A stretch of 64,000 nt of DNA from Sandaracinus amylolyticus. Its GTDB lineage: Bacteria; Myxococcota_A; Polyangia; Polyangiales; Sandaracinaceae. Below the pieces are notes generated by a model. That model was not told the origin of the DNA. It did no database searches and worked only from the letters and a program-made list of their open reading frames with translations. Location of the stretch: NCBI RefSeq assembly GCF_000737325.1, contig NZ_CP011125.1, positions 7,316,001 through 7,380,000 of the forward strand, written 5' to 3'. A program made the position numbers and the translations under genes. Below, one piece after another: positions 8,049 to 16,606 of the stretch; the stretch's first letter is position 1, and each line of letters starts with the position of its first letter.

Positions 8049-9563
8049 TCAGCGAGCGATGCGCGGGAAGAGCGGCGCACCTCGACGCACGTGGAGCCCC
8101 GGCGCGCCGAGCGCATCGGCGCCGAGCTGGTGCGCGATCGCGCGCGCCGTGGACGGCAAGAGCGGCGCGAGCGCGAGCGCGATCACGCGCAGCGCGTCGG
8201 CGAGATGGAAGAGCGTCGTCTCGAGCGCGGGCCGCGCGTCGGGATCCCGCGCGAGCGACCACGGCGCGCGGCGATCCGCGTAGGCGTTCGCCGCGAGCAC
8301 CACGCGCGCGATCGCGCTCGCCGCCTCGTGCGGCGCGAAGCGATCCAGCGCGTCGTCGACGCGCGCCGCGAGCCCGTCGACCTCCACCCGCAGCGCGCGC
8401 TCGAGCTCCGTCTCCTCGTGCGCGCTCGGCACGCGTCCGCCCGCGCGCTCGATCAGCGACACCGTGCGCGCGAGCAGGTTGCCCAGCTGGTTCGCGAGCT
8501 CCGCGTCGTGCACCGCGACGAAGCGCTCGAGCGAGAAGTCGCCGTCGCGATCGACCGGCAGGTGGCGCAGGAGGAACCAGCGCACCGCGTCGGTGCCGTG
8601 GCGCGCGACCAGCTCGAACGGCGAGATCGCGGCCGCGCCCGACTTCGCGATCTTCCGGCCCTCGACCGTCACGTAGCCGTGCACGTAGAGGCGCGTCGGC
8701 CAGGGCTCGCGCGCCGCCGAGAGCAGCGCCGGCCAGAGCGCCGCGTGGAAGCGCAGGATGCCCTTGCCGAGCACGTGCACGCGCTCGCGCGCCTCGCGCC
8801 ACGACGCGCCGAACGCCTCGTCGTCGTCTCCGTAGCCGATCGCCGACGCGTAGCTCGTGAGCGCGTCGAGCCACACCCAGATCACCTGCGCGTCCTTGGC
8901 CGACCCAGCGTCTCCGGGCACCGGGATCGCCCAGCCACGCGCGCGCCTCGCCGAGCGCGAGACGCTCACGTCGCGCAGCCCCGCGCGCAAGAGCGCGAGC
9001 ACCTCGCGTCGATGCGCCTCGGGCTCGATGCGCAGCCGTCCTTCGTCGATCGCACGCGCGATCGTCTCGCCGTGCGCAGAGAGACGGAGGAACCAGTTCT
9101 CCTCCTCGACGCGCTCGAGCGCGCTCTGCGGGTGCTCGTCGCAGCGCTCCTCGCCCTCGTCGACGAAGCGCTCGCAGCCCGCGCAGTAGAGGCCGCGATA
9201 GGGCGCGCGGTAGAGCTCGCCGCGCTCGGCGAGCGCGCGCCACGAGCGCTCCACCGCCGCGCGATGGCGCGGCTCGCTGGTGCGCACGAACACGTCGGTC
9301 GAGAGATCGAGCGTCTCGCGCAGCGCGGCGAAGCGCGCGGCGTTCGCGCGCACGAGCTCCGCGACCGAGACGCCGGCGCGCTCGGCGGCGAGCACGTTCT
9401 TCAAGCTGTGCTCGTCGGAGCCGGTCACGAAGCGCACGTCGTGGCCGCGGGCGCGCGCGTGTCGCGCGATCACGTCGGCGAGGACGGCCTCGTAGGCGAA
9501 GCCGAGGTGCGGCTCGGCGTTGACGTAGGGGATGGCGGTCGAGACGTAGAACGGGATCGTCAT
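8049..9563 (-). CDS. metG: Methionyl-tRNA synthetase
   Basis: Charges tRNA-Met with methionine in the cytoplasm. Residues 1-60 contain the YVNAEPHLGF (HIGH-equivalent) signature. A zinc-knuckle-like insert, LYCAGCERFVDEGEERCDEH, follows at about 125-145. The KMSKS loop is present as KIAKS in GRKIAKSG at about 290, a non-standard variant whose last Lys-Ser is kept. The anticodon-binding helical domain occupies the last 150 residues, and there is no C-terminal EMAP-type domain, giving a 504-residue short-form enzyme. ATG 9563 has GAGGAG upstream. A housekeeping gene. Confidence 0.88.
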   Translation of the reverse strand: MTIPFYVSTAIPYVNAEPHLGFAYEAVLADVIARHARARGHDVRFVTGSDEHSLKNVLAAERAGVSVAELVRANAARFAALRETLDLSTDVFVRTSEPRHRAAVERSWRALAERGELYRAPYRGLYCAGCERFVDEGEERCDEHPQSALERVEEENWFLRLSAHGETIARAIDEGRLRIEPEAHRREVLALLRAGLRDVSVSRSARRARGWAIPVPGDAGSAKDAQVIWVWLDALTSYASAIGYGDDDEAFGASWREARERVHVLGKGILRFHAALWPALLSAAREPWPTRLYVHGYVTVEGRKIAKSGAAAISPFELVARHGTDAVRWFLLRHLPVDRDGDFSLERFVAVHDAELANQLGNLLARTVSLIERAGGRVPSAHEETELERALRVEVDGLAARVDDALDRFAPHEAASAIARVVLAANAYADRRAPWSLARDPDARPALETTLFHLADALRVIALALAPLLPSTARAIAHQLGADALGAPGLHVRRGAPLFPRIAR

Positions 9564-9960
9564 GGCGGCGTGCTCCTCACGCCGGCCGCGCACGCTCACG
9601 AAGTCACGTCGTCACGCTCACCACGACGCCGCGCCTCGCGAGAGGGCGCGGCCGGGTCGTGCGTGATGCGGTGGAACGGATCAGGCAGTCGTCGGCGCGT
9701 GCGCCCCGCGGAAGCGGGGCATCGACATGAGCGCGCCGAGGATGGCCATGACGGTCAGTGTGCCCGCCGCGCGGCGCGGAGCAAGGACGGCGCGCGGCAT
9801 CCCCGCTTGCGGACGCCCGCGAGTGTCCCCGACCCGTGGCGGGCGCCCTCGCACGTCCCCGATCGAGGCTCACGACGACCGACCGAGGTTGAGATCGGGC
9901 GCGCGAAACCACTGCGGATTCCCCGGCCGAGCGCCGATCCGCGCCCCGTGACGGCCCCGG
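9564..9960. other. Gene-free stretch upstream of metG with one strong hairpin
   Basis: No frame in this stretch shows sustained coding character. At 9703-9720 there is a perfect hairpin, GCCCCGC-GGAA-GCGGGGC, with a GNRA-type tetraloop; it could be a terminator or part of a metG leader. Degenerate copies of the 43-bp repeat that follows may begin near 9830. Confidence 0.45.
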
Positions 9961-10265
9961 ACGCGTGGCGTCACCGCTCGTCGACTTCCGATCACGCCCC
10001 CGGACGCGTGTCCGCACCGTTCCTCGACTTCCGATCACGCCCCCCGACGCGTGTCCGCACCGTTCCTCGACTTCCGATCACGCCCCCGGACGCGCGTCCG
10101 CCCCCGTCATCCGCTCGTGATCGCGGCCCCCGCCACGCGTCAGCACCGTTCCTCGGATCGCGATCGCCCCGCCCGCCACGCGTCCGCACCGGTGATCGAC
10201 TCACGATCGCCGGTCGCGCCACGTGTCCGGGCCCCCCACGGAATCGCGAGCGCCGGCCGCGCCAC
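9961..10265. repeat. Tandem repeat, 43-bp unit, about seven copies
   Basis: The anchor ACGCGTG (or its variants) occurs at 9961, 10004, 10047, 10090, 10135, 10178 and 10221, with a degenerate copy at 10264, so the spacing is 43 bp with a single 45. The units at 9961-10090 are nearly identical and contain GACTTCCGATCACGCCCC; later copies diverge. Each good unit carries GGACGCGTGTCC, a short inverted repeat. A 43-bp period is not a multiple of three, so the array is non-coding. It lies downstream of the response regulator gene and upstream of metG. Confidence 0.8.
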
Positions 10266-10378
10266 CCGGCCGCGCCACGCCTCGTCTTCGCGCCGCCCGG
10301 CACGCCGCGCAGCGCGCCGCGCCCGCGCAGTCCCCGAGCGGGCCCCGCGCCGGGTCGCGCCCCGGCCCCGGCCCCCGC

Positions 10379-11350
10379 TCAGTCTTCGATCAGGTTGTCG
10401 ATCTGCGCCTTCACCTTCGCGAAGCGACGCAGGTAGTCGGTGTGCTCGGCGCGGAACGCCTGGATCAGCCGGCGCTCCTGGGCTTTCGTGGCGAGCTCGC
10501 CGGTGATCTTCTTCACCGCCGCGACGAGCTGCTCGGGCTTCGCGAACGGGCGGATCACTCCGTCGACCTGACCGCGCTCGATCCGGTCGATGTGACCCTC
10601 GGCGCCCATGCGGTGGTAGAGCAGACCGAGCAGCTCGCTGCGCTCCGCCTGCAGCGTCTTGATCACCATCGAGCCGCGCAGGTCCGGGAGCTCGGCGTTG
10701 GCGACGATGATGTCGATGCGCTCGCGCGAGCCGCGATCGAGCGCCGCGCCGCCGCTGTTGTCGGCGAGGATCTCCCAGCTCTCCTTCGTGACCAGCGGGG
10801 CGAGCGCGTTGAGGAAGTCGCCGTCGCCGTCGACGAAGAGCACCTTCGGGCGCATCGGCGGCGCGGCCATCGACACGTCCGCGTAGGTGCGGCGCGCGAG
10901 CTCGAGGATCACCTTGAACGACTCGTTCAGCACGGTGCGCACGTCGCGGTGCAGCTCGCCGCCCTCGTCGCGCGCCTTGTAGCGGGCGACGCCGGTCTCG
11001 ACCGCGGCGCGCATGTGCTCGACCTGGTCGGGCGCCTTCACGATCACGTCCTGCACGCCGAGGCGCATCGCGGCGACGGCGCCCTCGAACGAGCGGCGGC
11101 TCGTCAGCAGCATCACCGCGGTCTGTCGCGAGCGCTCGCGCACGAAGCGCACGAGCTCGAGCCCGCCGCCCTGGGTGTCGACGTCGAGGTCGATCAGCGC
11201 GGCGGGGAAGAACTTGTTGGTGACGTAGTCGCGCGCCTCGGGCCCGGTGCGCGCGGCCGTGCACACGAAGCCCTTCTGATCGAAGAAGCGACGGAGCCCC
11301 TCGCGATCGCGATCCACCGAGTCGACGATCAGCAGCTCCTCACCCGCCAT
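10379..11350 (-). CDS. Double-receiver response regulator (REC-REC)
   Basis: A 323-residue cytoplasmic signalling protein made of two CheY-like receivers. The first (about 5-120) begins ELLIVDSVD and has the phosphoacceptor aspartate in ALIDLDVD and the conserved lysine in VIVKAPDQ. The second (about 160-280) begins KVLFVDGDGD, but the phosphoacceptor position reads Asn in VANAELPDLRG, so it is probably a pseudo-receiver; its lysine is kept (PFAKPEQ). A final helical segment (about 285-323) may mediate dimerisation. There is no DNA-binding or enzymatic output domain, so it probably acts by protein contacts. ATG 11350 is preceded by a GAGGAGAG site. It follows the zinc-ribbon/AgmX gene by 95 nt on the same strand. 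Confidence 0.8.
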   Translation of the reverse strand: MAGEELLIVDSVDRDREGLRRFFDQKGFVCTAARTGPEARDYVTNKFFPAALIDLDVDTQGGGLELVRFVRERSRQTAVMLLTSRRSFEGAVAAMRLGVQDVIVKAPDQVEHMRAAVETGVARYKARDEGGELHRDVRTVLNESFKVILELARRTYADVSMAAPPMRPKVLFVDGDGDFLNALAPLVTKESWEILADNSGGAALDRGSRERIDIIVANAELPDLRGSMVIKTLQAERSELLGLLYHRMGAEGHIDRIERGQVDGVIRPFAKPEQLVAAVKKITGELATKAQERRLIQAFRAEHTDYLRRFAKVKAQIDNLIED

Positions 11351-11445
11351 CCGCGCTCTCCTCGAACGAGAGTGTCGTCGGGATGCGCGGAAGAGAGAAG
11401 AGAGAAGCGAACGCCCGATCCGGCCGAACGGACAGGCCGGAGCGG

Positions 11446-12590
11446 TCAGCGCGAGAAGGGCATCTGCATGGGCAGCTCGTCGACGCCCTCGGGCGGACGC
11501 GGCAGCCGCCAGTCCTCGACCTGACGCTGCAGGCACGCAGCGAGCGCGTCGCGGCCGGTGGTGTTGCGCTCGATCTGCGCGCCCGTGACCTCGCCCGAGC
11601 CCTGGATCGTGAAGCCGATGACGACGGTGCCGCGCACCGCCTGCTGATCGACGCGCGACTCGTGGTCGAAGCACATCTGCGCGCGGCGGATGTAGTACTC
11701 GCGGATGTAGCGCCGCACGTGCGCCGCGTAGGCGTCCATCAGCACGTCCTCTTCTTCGCCCTCGGGCACGCCGCCCGCGCGCTCCCAGTCGACGGTGCCG
11801 GTCGAGGTGCCACCGCCGGTCGGGGCGCCGGAGCCGCCGGTGGTGGTGCCGGGATCGACGGGGGTGGTCGCGCCGCCGCCCGTCGAGGCGCCGCCGCCCG
11901 TCGAGGCGCCGCCGCCCGTCGAGGCGCCGCCGCCCGTCGAGGCGCCGCCGCCGTCGAGGCGCCGCCGCCCGTCGAGGCGCCGCCCGTCGAGGCGCCGCCC
12001 GTCGAGGCGCTGCCGCCGGTCGAGGCACCGCCGCCCGTCGAGGCGCCGCCGCCCGTCGAGGCACCGCCGCCCGTCGAGGAACCGCCGCCGGTCGACGGGC
12101 TCCCGCGCGGCCGCGTCGCGCCGCCGGTTCGCTTGGTGACGCGCGGCGTGCCGGGCACGAAGTCGATGTCCTCGGGGAGCTCTTCGCCCGCCGGGACGGG
12201 ATCGCCGATCTCGATCGGCGCCTCGTCCTCGGGCGTGCCCTCGCCGGGCGCCTCGGCCGCGGGCGGTGCGTCGCCGGGACGCATCATCACGAACATCCCG
12301 CCCGCGCCGAGCCCGAACAGCGCGAGCCCCGCCGCGATGAGGATCCCCCAGGTGCGACGCCCCGAGCGCACGCCGATCGCCTCGAGCGAGACCCGCGAGC
12401 CGCTCATGGTGCTCGCGCCCGTGCTCGTGCCCGACGAGGTGGTCCCGCTGCTCGTGGGAGCGCCGCCCGCCGCGCCGATCGGTCCGCCCGGCTCGCCCGG
12501 CGCCGCGATCCGCGCTCCGCACATGTTGCAGAAGCGCGAGTCGTCCGTGTTGCGGGCACCGCACGACTGACAGAAGACCATCGACGCCAT
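11446..12590 (-). pseudogene. Zinc-ribbon / TM / AgmX-PglI C-terminal domain protein, frameshifted in a repeat
   Basis: Two frames together encode one recognisable protein. From ATG 12590 (GAGGAA upstream) comes a double-CxxC zinc ribbon (CQSCGARN ... CNMCGA), a linker, one membrane span (GILIAAGLALFGLGAGG, about residues 82-100) and a Gly-Ala-Ser-Thr linker. The downstream frame, ending at 11446, supplies the C-terminal energy-transducer-like domain typical of AgmX/PglI proteins (VVIGFTIQGSGEVTGAQIE). The linker is encoded by 15- and 18-bp tandem units between about 11869 and 12090. One unit (11939-11955) is 17 bp, losing one C, and this breaks the frame. It may be a sequencing slip, a real pseudogene, or a phase-variable switch. 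Confidence 0.7.
11869..12090. repeat. Coding tandem repeat, 15/18-bp units (GGAST)
   Basis: On the plus strand the unit is GAGGCGCCGCCGCCCGTC or its 15-bp form, repeated about a dozen times. It encodes Gly-Gly-Ala-Ser-Thr on the minus strand. One 17-bp unit at 11939-11955 shifts the frame of the host gene. Confidence 0.8.
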
Positions 12591-12703
12591 TCGTTCCTCG
12601 CGCGCGAGCCTATCAGAGCGCTCGTGCTCCGACGGCCGCGCGCGCCTGCACGTCGGCGCAGCGCGCTCGCTCTCGACCGATCCGGAGCCTACAGTCGCGG
12701 CCC

Positions 12704-13348
12704 GTGCACCGCGCGCTTCCATCGCTGATCGCCCTCGCCTGTCTCCTCGCGCCCGCGATCGCGCGCGCCGACGAGGGCGACACGGTGTACGGCCGCCTCT
12801 CCGGCGACCTCGTGCTGAGCGCGGGCATCGGCGGCGGCATGGTCGTGAACGATCGCGTCGGCCCGGAGATCACCGGCACGACGACGATCGAGCTGCGCGC
12901 GCGCCTGCTCGACAGCGGCGGCCTCGTGATCGCGCCCGAGTGGCGGCCCGAGGGCGACGATCGCGTGATCGTCGGCGTCGACGTGCGCCCGCTCTTCCTG
13001 CTGCGGTTCCTCATGAACATGCAGTCGGGCGACGCGTGGCTCGATCTCTTCGTGGACTCGATCGGCATCGACCTCGGCGTCGCGATCGGTCCGTTCGACG
13101 ACGACGTCGGGGTCGCGACCGCGCTCGGGCTCGGCGTCGACGTGCCGCTCTTCCTGCCCGACGGAGTCCTCGGCGGCGTGTTCTTCCGCGTGGCGACGCG
13201 CTGGGTCGGCGCGCTCTCGACGGATCAGCTCGCGCCGACGGGGGGCACCAACGACCTCGTCGTGCTCGGCGTGCTGACGGTGCGCGGCGTCGCGGACCTC
13301 GGGCTCGGCGGGTGGGCGCCGCCGACGTATCGCGTGCGCGAGCAGTGA
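12704..13348 (+). CDS. Secreted/outer-membrane hypothetical protein
   Basis: A 214-residue product starting at GTG 12704, with a clear signal peptide (LIALACLLAPAIARA, cleavage near residue 22). The mature part has alternating amphipathic strands and aromatic or hydrophobic turns (LVLSAGIGGGMVVNDRVG, VFFRVATRWVGA), compatible with a small beta-barrel. There are no cysteines for lipidation. I do not recognise a named family. It is divergent from the zinc-ribbon gene and precedes the Cys-rich repeat protein by 109 nt. Confidence 0.65.
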   Translation: MHRALPSLIALACLLAPAIARADEGDTVYGRLSGDLVLSAGIGGGMVVNDRVGPEITGTTTIELRARLLDSGGLVIAPEWRPEGDDRVIVGVDVRPLFLLRFLMNMQSGDAWLDLFVDSIGIDLGVAIGPFDDDVGVATALGLGVDVPLFLPDGVLGGVFFRVATRWVGALSTDQLAPTGGTNDLVVLGVLTVRGVADLGLGGWAPPTYRVREQ

Positions 13349-13457
13349 CGACGCTCACCGGCGCGCGGGAGGCGGCGTCGGACGGGATATGGCGTAGCGG
13401 GAGCGATTCCTCTACCGTCGTCGGGCACTTCTTCCTTCTGCTCTGCGGAGACGAATC

Positions 13458-14861
13458 ATGTCCTCCACGCGCCTCGCCCTCCTCTCGACGCTCGCGATCG
13501 CGGTGCTCGCGCTCTCCGCGTGCGGCCGCTCCACGCTGCGCACCGGACCGGTCGACGGCTTCGACGCAGGACCACAGGTCGATGGCGACGTGCCTCCGCC
13601 CGACGCGCCGGGGAGCGACGCGCCGGCGGCGCGCTGCGGCGACGGACGCTGCAACCCGAGCGAGACGTGCGAGTCGTGCGCGGTCGACTGCGGCGCGTGC
13701 GGCGGATGCGGCGACGGGATGTGCACGGACGGCGAGGACTGCACGATCTGCCCGAGCGACTGCGGCGTCTGCGAGACCTGCGACGACGGCACGTGCGATC
13801 CGACCGAGAGCTGTCGCAGCTGCCCCGAGGACTGCGGCGCGTGCGCGACGTGCGGCGACGGGACGTGCAACGACGGCGAGAGCTGCTTCTCCTGCCCCGG
13901 CGACTGCGGCGCGTGCGCGCGCTGCGGCGACGGGACGTGCGGCACCGGCGAGACGTGCTCGTCGTGCGCGGTCGACTGCGGCCGCTGCGACACCTGCGGC
14001 AACGGCATGTGCGACGGCGGCGAGACGTGCGCGACGTGCGCGACCGACTGCGGTCGCTGCGTGCGCTGCGGCGACCGGATGTGCTCGAGCACCGAGACGT
14101 GCAGCTCGTGCCCCGAGGACTGCGGGCGCTGCGAGACGTGCGGCAACGGCACGTGCAACACGGCGACCGAGGACTGCAGCACGTGCCCGATGGACTGCGG
14201 CGTGTGCAGCACGTGCGGGGATCGTCGCTGCGACGCGGCGCGCGGCGAGACGTGCGGATCGTGCCCCGAGGACTGCGGCGCGTGCTCGCGCTGCGGCCCG
14301 GGCACGGCGGGCGCGGGCTTCTGCGAGCCGCCCGACGAGGACTGCTTCTCGTGCCCCGCGGACTGCGGCGAGTGCGATCCGTGCGGCGACGGAACGTGCG
14401 ACGCGGCGGCGGGCGAGACGTGCTTCACGTGCGCCGAGGACTGCGGTCGCTGCATGGGCTGCGGCGATGGTCGCTGCAGCGGCACCGAGAGCTGCTCGAG
14501 CTGCGCGGCGGACTGCGGCTCGTGCGCGTTCTGCGGGAACATGCGCTGCGAGAGCTCGCGCTCCGAGACGTGCGTGAACTGCCCGAGCGACTGCGGCATG
14601 TGCGAGCTCAACTCGTGCAGCGAGAGCTTCATGTGCGTGCTCGGCTGCTTCGAGTTCGGCGGCGGCGGCATCCCGGACTTCAACCTCTCGTGCATCTTCG
14701 CGTGCGGCGCGCAGACGTGCCCGAGCGCGCAGGTCTTCCTCGACGAGGCGGTCAACTGCGCGATCAACGCGTTCGTCGGCGGTGACTGCCGCGACATCTC
14801 GTGCGTGACCCGCGAGTGCCGCGGGCCGATCACGCGCTGCATCACGCACACGGGCTGCTGA
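13458..14861 (+). CDS. Cys-rich lipoprotein with 13 CGDG(T/R)C...CPxDCGxC repeats
   Basis: A 467-residue lipoprotein with signal peptide and lipobox ALSAC (Cys at about 22), then a 35-residue Asp/Pro linker. Residues about 59-378 are 13 tandem units of about 24-26 residues with consensus CGDGTCxxxExCxSCPxDCGxC, six cysteines each. The last 80 residues form a different Cys-rich domain. Such repeats occur in myxobacterial surface proteins, where they probably form disulfide-linked rods; no partner is known. Neighbouring repeats differ mainly at the variable xxx positions, consistent with amplification by duplication. Both neighbouring genes are unrelated. Confidence 0.82.
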   Translation: MSSTRLALLSTLAIAVLALSACGRSTLRTGPVDGFDAGPQVDGDVPPPDAPGSDAPAARCGDGRCNPSETCESCAVDCGACGGCGDGMCTDGEDCTICPSDCGVCETCDDGTCDPTESCRSCPEDCGACATCGDGTCNDGESCFSCPGDCGACARCGDGTCGTGETCSSCAVDCGRCDTCGNGMCDGGETCATCATDCGRCVRCGDRMCSSTETCSSCPEDCGRCETCGNGTCNTATEDCSTCPMDCGVCSTCGDRRCDAARGETCGSCPEDCGACSRCGPGTAGAGFCEPPDEDCFSCPADCGECDPCGDGTCDAAAGETCFTCAEDCGRCMGCGDGRCSGTESCSSCAADCGSCAFCGNMRCESSRSETCVNCPSDCGMCELNSCSESFMCVLGCFEFGGGGIPDFNLSCIFACGAQTCPSAQVFLDEAVNCAINAFVGGDCRDISCVTRECRGPITRCITHTGC

Positions 14862-14877
14862 CGCGCGGCGACGCGCG
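14862..14877. terminator. GC hairpin after Cys-rich gene
   Basis: CGCGCG-GCGA-CGCGCG, a 6-bp stem with a GNRA-type tetraloop, starts one base after the TGA at 14861 and lies between convergent genes. There is no T-tract. Confidence 0.4.
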
Positions 14878-14886
14878 CGGCGGGGC

Positions 14887-15915
14887 TCAGTCGCTCACGC
14901 CGCGCGCGGTGAAGCGCAGGCTCCCGTCGATCTGGCGCATCACCGAGAGCATCACGTCGAGCGGGACGAGCTCGTCGACGACGAACGTCCCCGAGACGCG
15001 CCCGCCGCGACGCGCGAGCACGAGCGCCGTCGCCGCGATCGCGACGCCGCCCGCGTCGAACCCGTCGTCGAACGAGAGCATCGCGACGTGCTCGCGCTCG
15101 TCGCGACGGGCCCGCGCGACCAGCCCGACGCGCGTGACCACGGAGCGCAGCAGCACGCGCCGCAGGAAGCGGAAGTACACGCGGAAGAGCGCGCCGAACA
15201 CGCGGCTGCGCACGAGCGAGAGCGGCAGCGCGAGGAACGCACGGCGCAGCCACGCGGGCGCCGGCGCCATGTACATCGCGACGTCCCTCGCGCCCGTGCT
15301 CGCGTGCACCATCACCGGCTCGGCGAACGCGACGTGGACCGTCGCGCGCTCGCCCTCGACGAACGGCATCGCCGGTCCCGGTGCGATCGGCGGTGCGTCG
15401 ACGCGCGCCCCGGCGCGCACGACGCGCGTCGGGGTCGCGACGGCGTCCGCCATCAGATCGATCGTGCCGCCGCCCGCGCCGGAGAACGGCGAGCTCGACA
15501 CCCCGAGCTCGATCGACCTCGCGCCGCCGACCGCGCGCGACGCGTGCGCGGCGAGCGCGTTGCTGATCCCGGTGAAGATCCCCGCGCCCAGCACCAGCGC
15601 GCCCTGCGCGTCGCGCCCGCGGAACGTGTCGAGCAAACGCTCCACGACGACACGATCCGAGCTCGCCTCGAGCAGCACGTGGCCGCGCGTCAGGCAGAAC
15701 GCGGCGAGCGCATCGGGTGGCGCGAGGTGCGAGCTCGAGGCGTTCACCACCACGTCGGCGCCGTCCAGCGCGGCGAACGTCTCGGGCCGATGCAGGTCGA
15801 CGACGAGATCCCCGTGTCGCCCGGCGCACACGACCTCCACGCCCGGCGCGCCCCGCAGCGCGCGCACCGCGCGCGAGCCGAGGAACCCGCGCCCACCGAT
15901 CACGACGATCCGCAT
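14887..15915 (-). CDS. Saccharopine-dehydrogenase-like NAD(P)-binding oxidoreductase
   Basis: The 342-residue product begins MRIVVIGGRGFLGSRAVRAL, a Rossmann nucleotide-binding motif (GxGxxG variant), so ATG 15915 is preferred to the longer frame. The arrangement of the Rossmann domain (1-115), a mixed middle domain with substrate-binding loops (GAGIFTGISNALAA) and a hydrophobic Arg-rich stretch near 225-260 resembles saccharopine dehydrogenase-like proteins that act on membrane-associated substrates. The exact reaction is unknown. It is convergent with the Cys-rich protein and divergent from the gene at 15956. Confidence 0.65.
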   Translation of the reverse strand: MRIVVIGGRGFLGSRAVRALRGAPGVEVVCAGRHGDLVVDLHRPETFAALDGADVVVNASSSHLAPPDALAAFCLTRGHVLLEASSDRVVVERLLDTFRGRDAQGALVLGAGIFTGISNALAAHASRAVGGARSIELGVSSSPFSGAGGGTIDLMADAVATPTRVVRAGARVDAPPIAPGPAMPFVEGERATVHVAFAEPVMVHASTGARDVAMYMAPAPAWLRRAFLALPLSLVRSRVFGALFRVYFRFLRRVLLRSVVTRVGLVARARRDEREHVAMLSFDDGFDAGGVAIAATALVLARRGGRVSGTFVVDELVPLDVMLSVMRQIDGSLRFTARGVSD

Positions 15916-15955
15916 CGGGAGCGATCTAGGTCCCATCCCCGGGAATCGACGAGCC

Positions 15956-16606
15956 GTGCTCCGACGTACGCTGGACGTGCGCACGCGGCTCGTCGTCCTC
16001 GCCCTCCTCGTCGCGGCTGCGCCGGCCCACGCGCAGATGCCGGTCGTCGCCGCGGATCGCGTGCAGATCGGCGACGTCGTGCTCCCCGGCTATCCGCCGC
16101 CGCGTCGCGACGGATCGGTGGGGACCGGCGCGCGCCACCGCCCGGCGCGCCTCACCCACGCGGTGATCGATCCCTCGGGCACGCTCGTCGCGACCGCCGG
16201 CGCGTGCTTCGGGACGAGCGGGGTCACGGTGCCGGTCACGCCGTCGTGCGCGCCCGAATTCGTGCGCGTGCATCGCGTCGCCGACGGATCGCTGGTGCGC
16301 GCCCTCGCGATCCCGTGGCCGGTCATCGCGGACGAGACGTCGGTGCTCGCGATGAGCTTCGATGCCGACGCGCGCCGCGTCGCGGTGCTCACGCGCGTCC
16401 GCTGGTCCGACTGCTCGGCGCTGGGCGCCGAGCTGCACCTCGCGGTGCTGCGCATCGACGACGGCGCGCTGCTCGAGGCGCGAACGCTCTCGCGCCATGG
16501 CGCCGGGGGCGCGCACTCGATCACGCTGCGCGGCGACGAGGTCGCGATCACGACGCGCTGGGGCGCGCGATCGCGCGCGCGCACGATCAGTCTTCGAGCG
16601 CGGTGA
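15956..16606 (+). CDS. Secreted hypothetical protein, propeller-like
   Basis: About 216 residues from GTG 15956; a second in-frame GTG at 15977 is equally possible and gives a tighter signal peptide (RLVVLALLVAAAPAHAQ). The mature part contains blade-like strands separated by turns such as LTHAVIDPSGTLVATAG and LAMSFDADARRVAVLTRV, typical of WD/beta-propeller proteins, but only three to four blades are present, so it may be a domain or a truncated copy. Its last 20 nt overlap the convergent hotdog gene. Confidence 0.6.
   Translation: MLRRTLDVRTRLVVLALLVAAAPAHAQMPVVAADRVQIGDVVLPGYPPPRRDGSVGTGARHRPARLTHAVIDPSGTLVATAGACFGTSGVTVPVTPSCAPEFVRVHRVADGSLVRALAIPWPVIADETSVLAMSFDADARRVAVLTRVRWSDCSALGAELHLAVLRIDDGALLEARTLSRHGAGGAHSITLRGDEVAITTRWGARSRARTISLRAR

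Noticed and set aside
9727-9951. 74-residue plus-strand ORF
   Set aside because: Arg/Pro-rich composition without ribosome binding site or recognisable motif; consistent with random high-GC open frame.
9961-10265. CRISPR array
   Set aside because: Units are contiguous 43-mers without unique spacers.
11383-12570. Plus-strand open frame of 395 residues rich in PPPVEAPP
   Set aside because: It is the reverse-strand shadow of the GGAST repeat; the minus strand encodes recognisable zinc-ribbon, membrane and AgmX-type domains.
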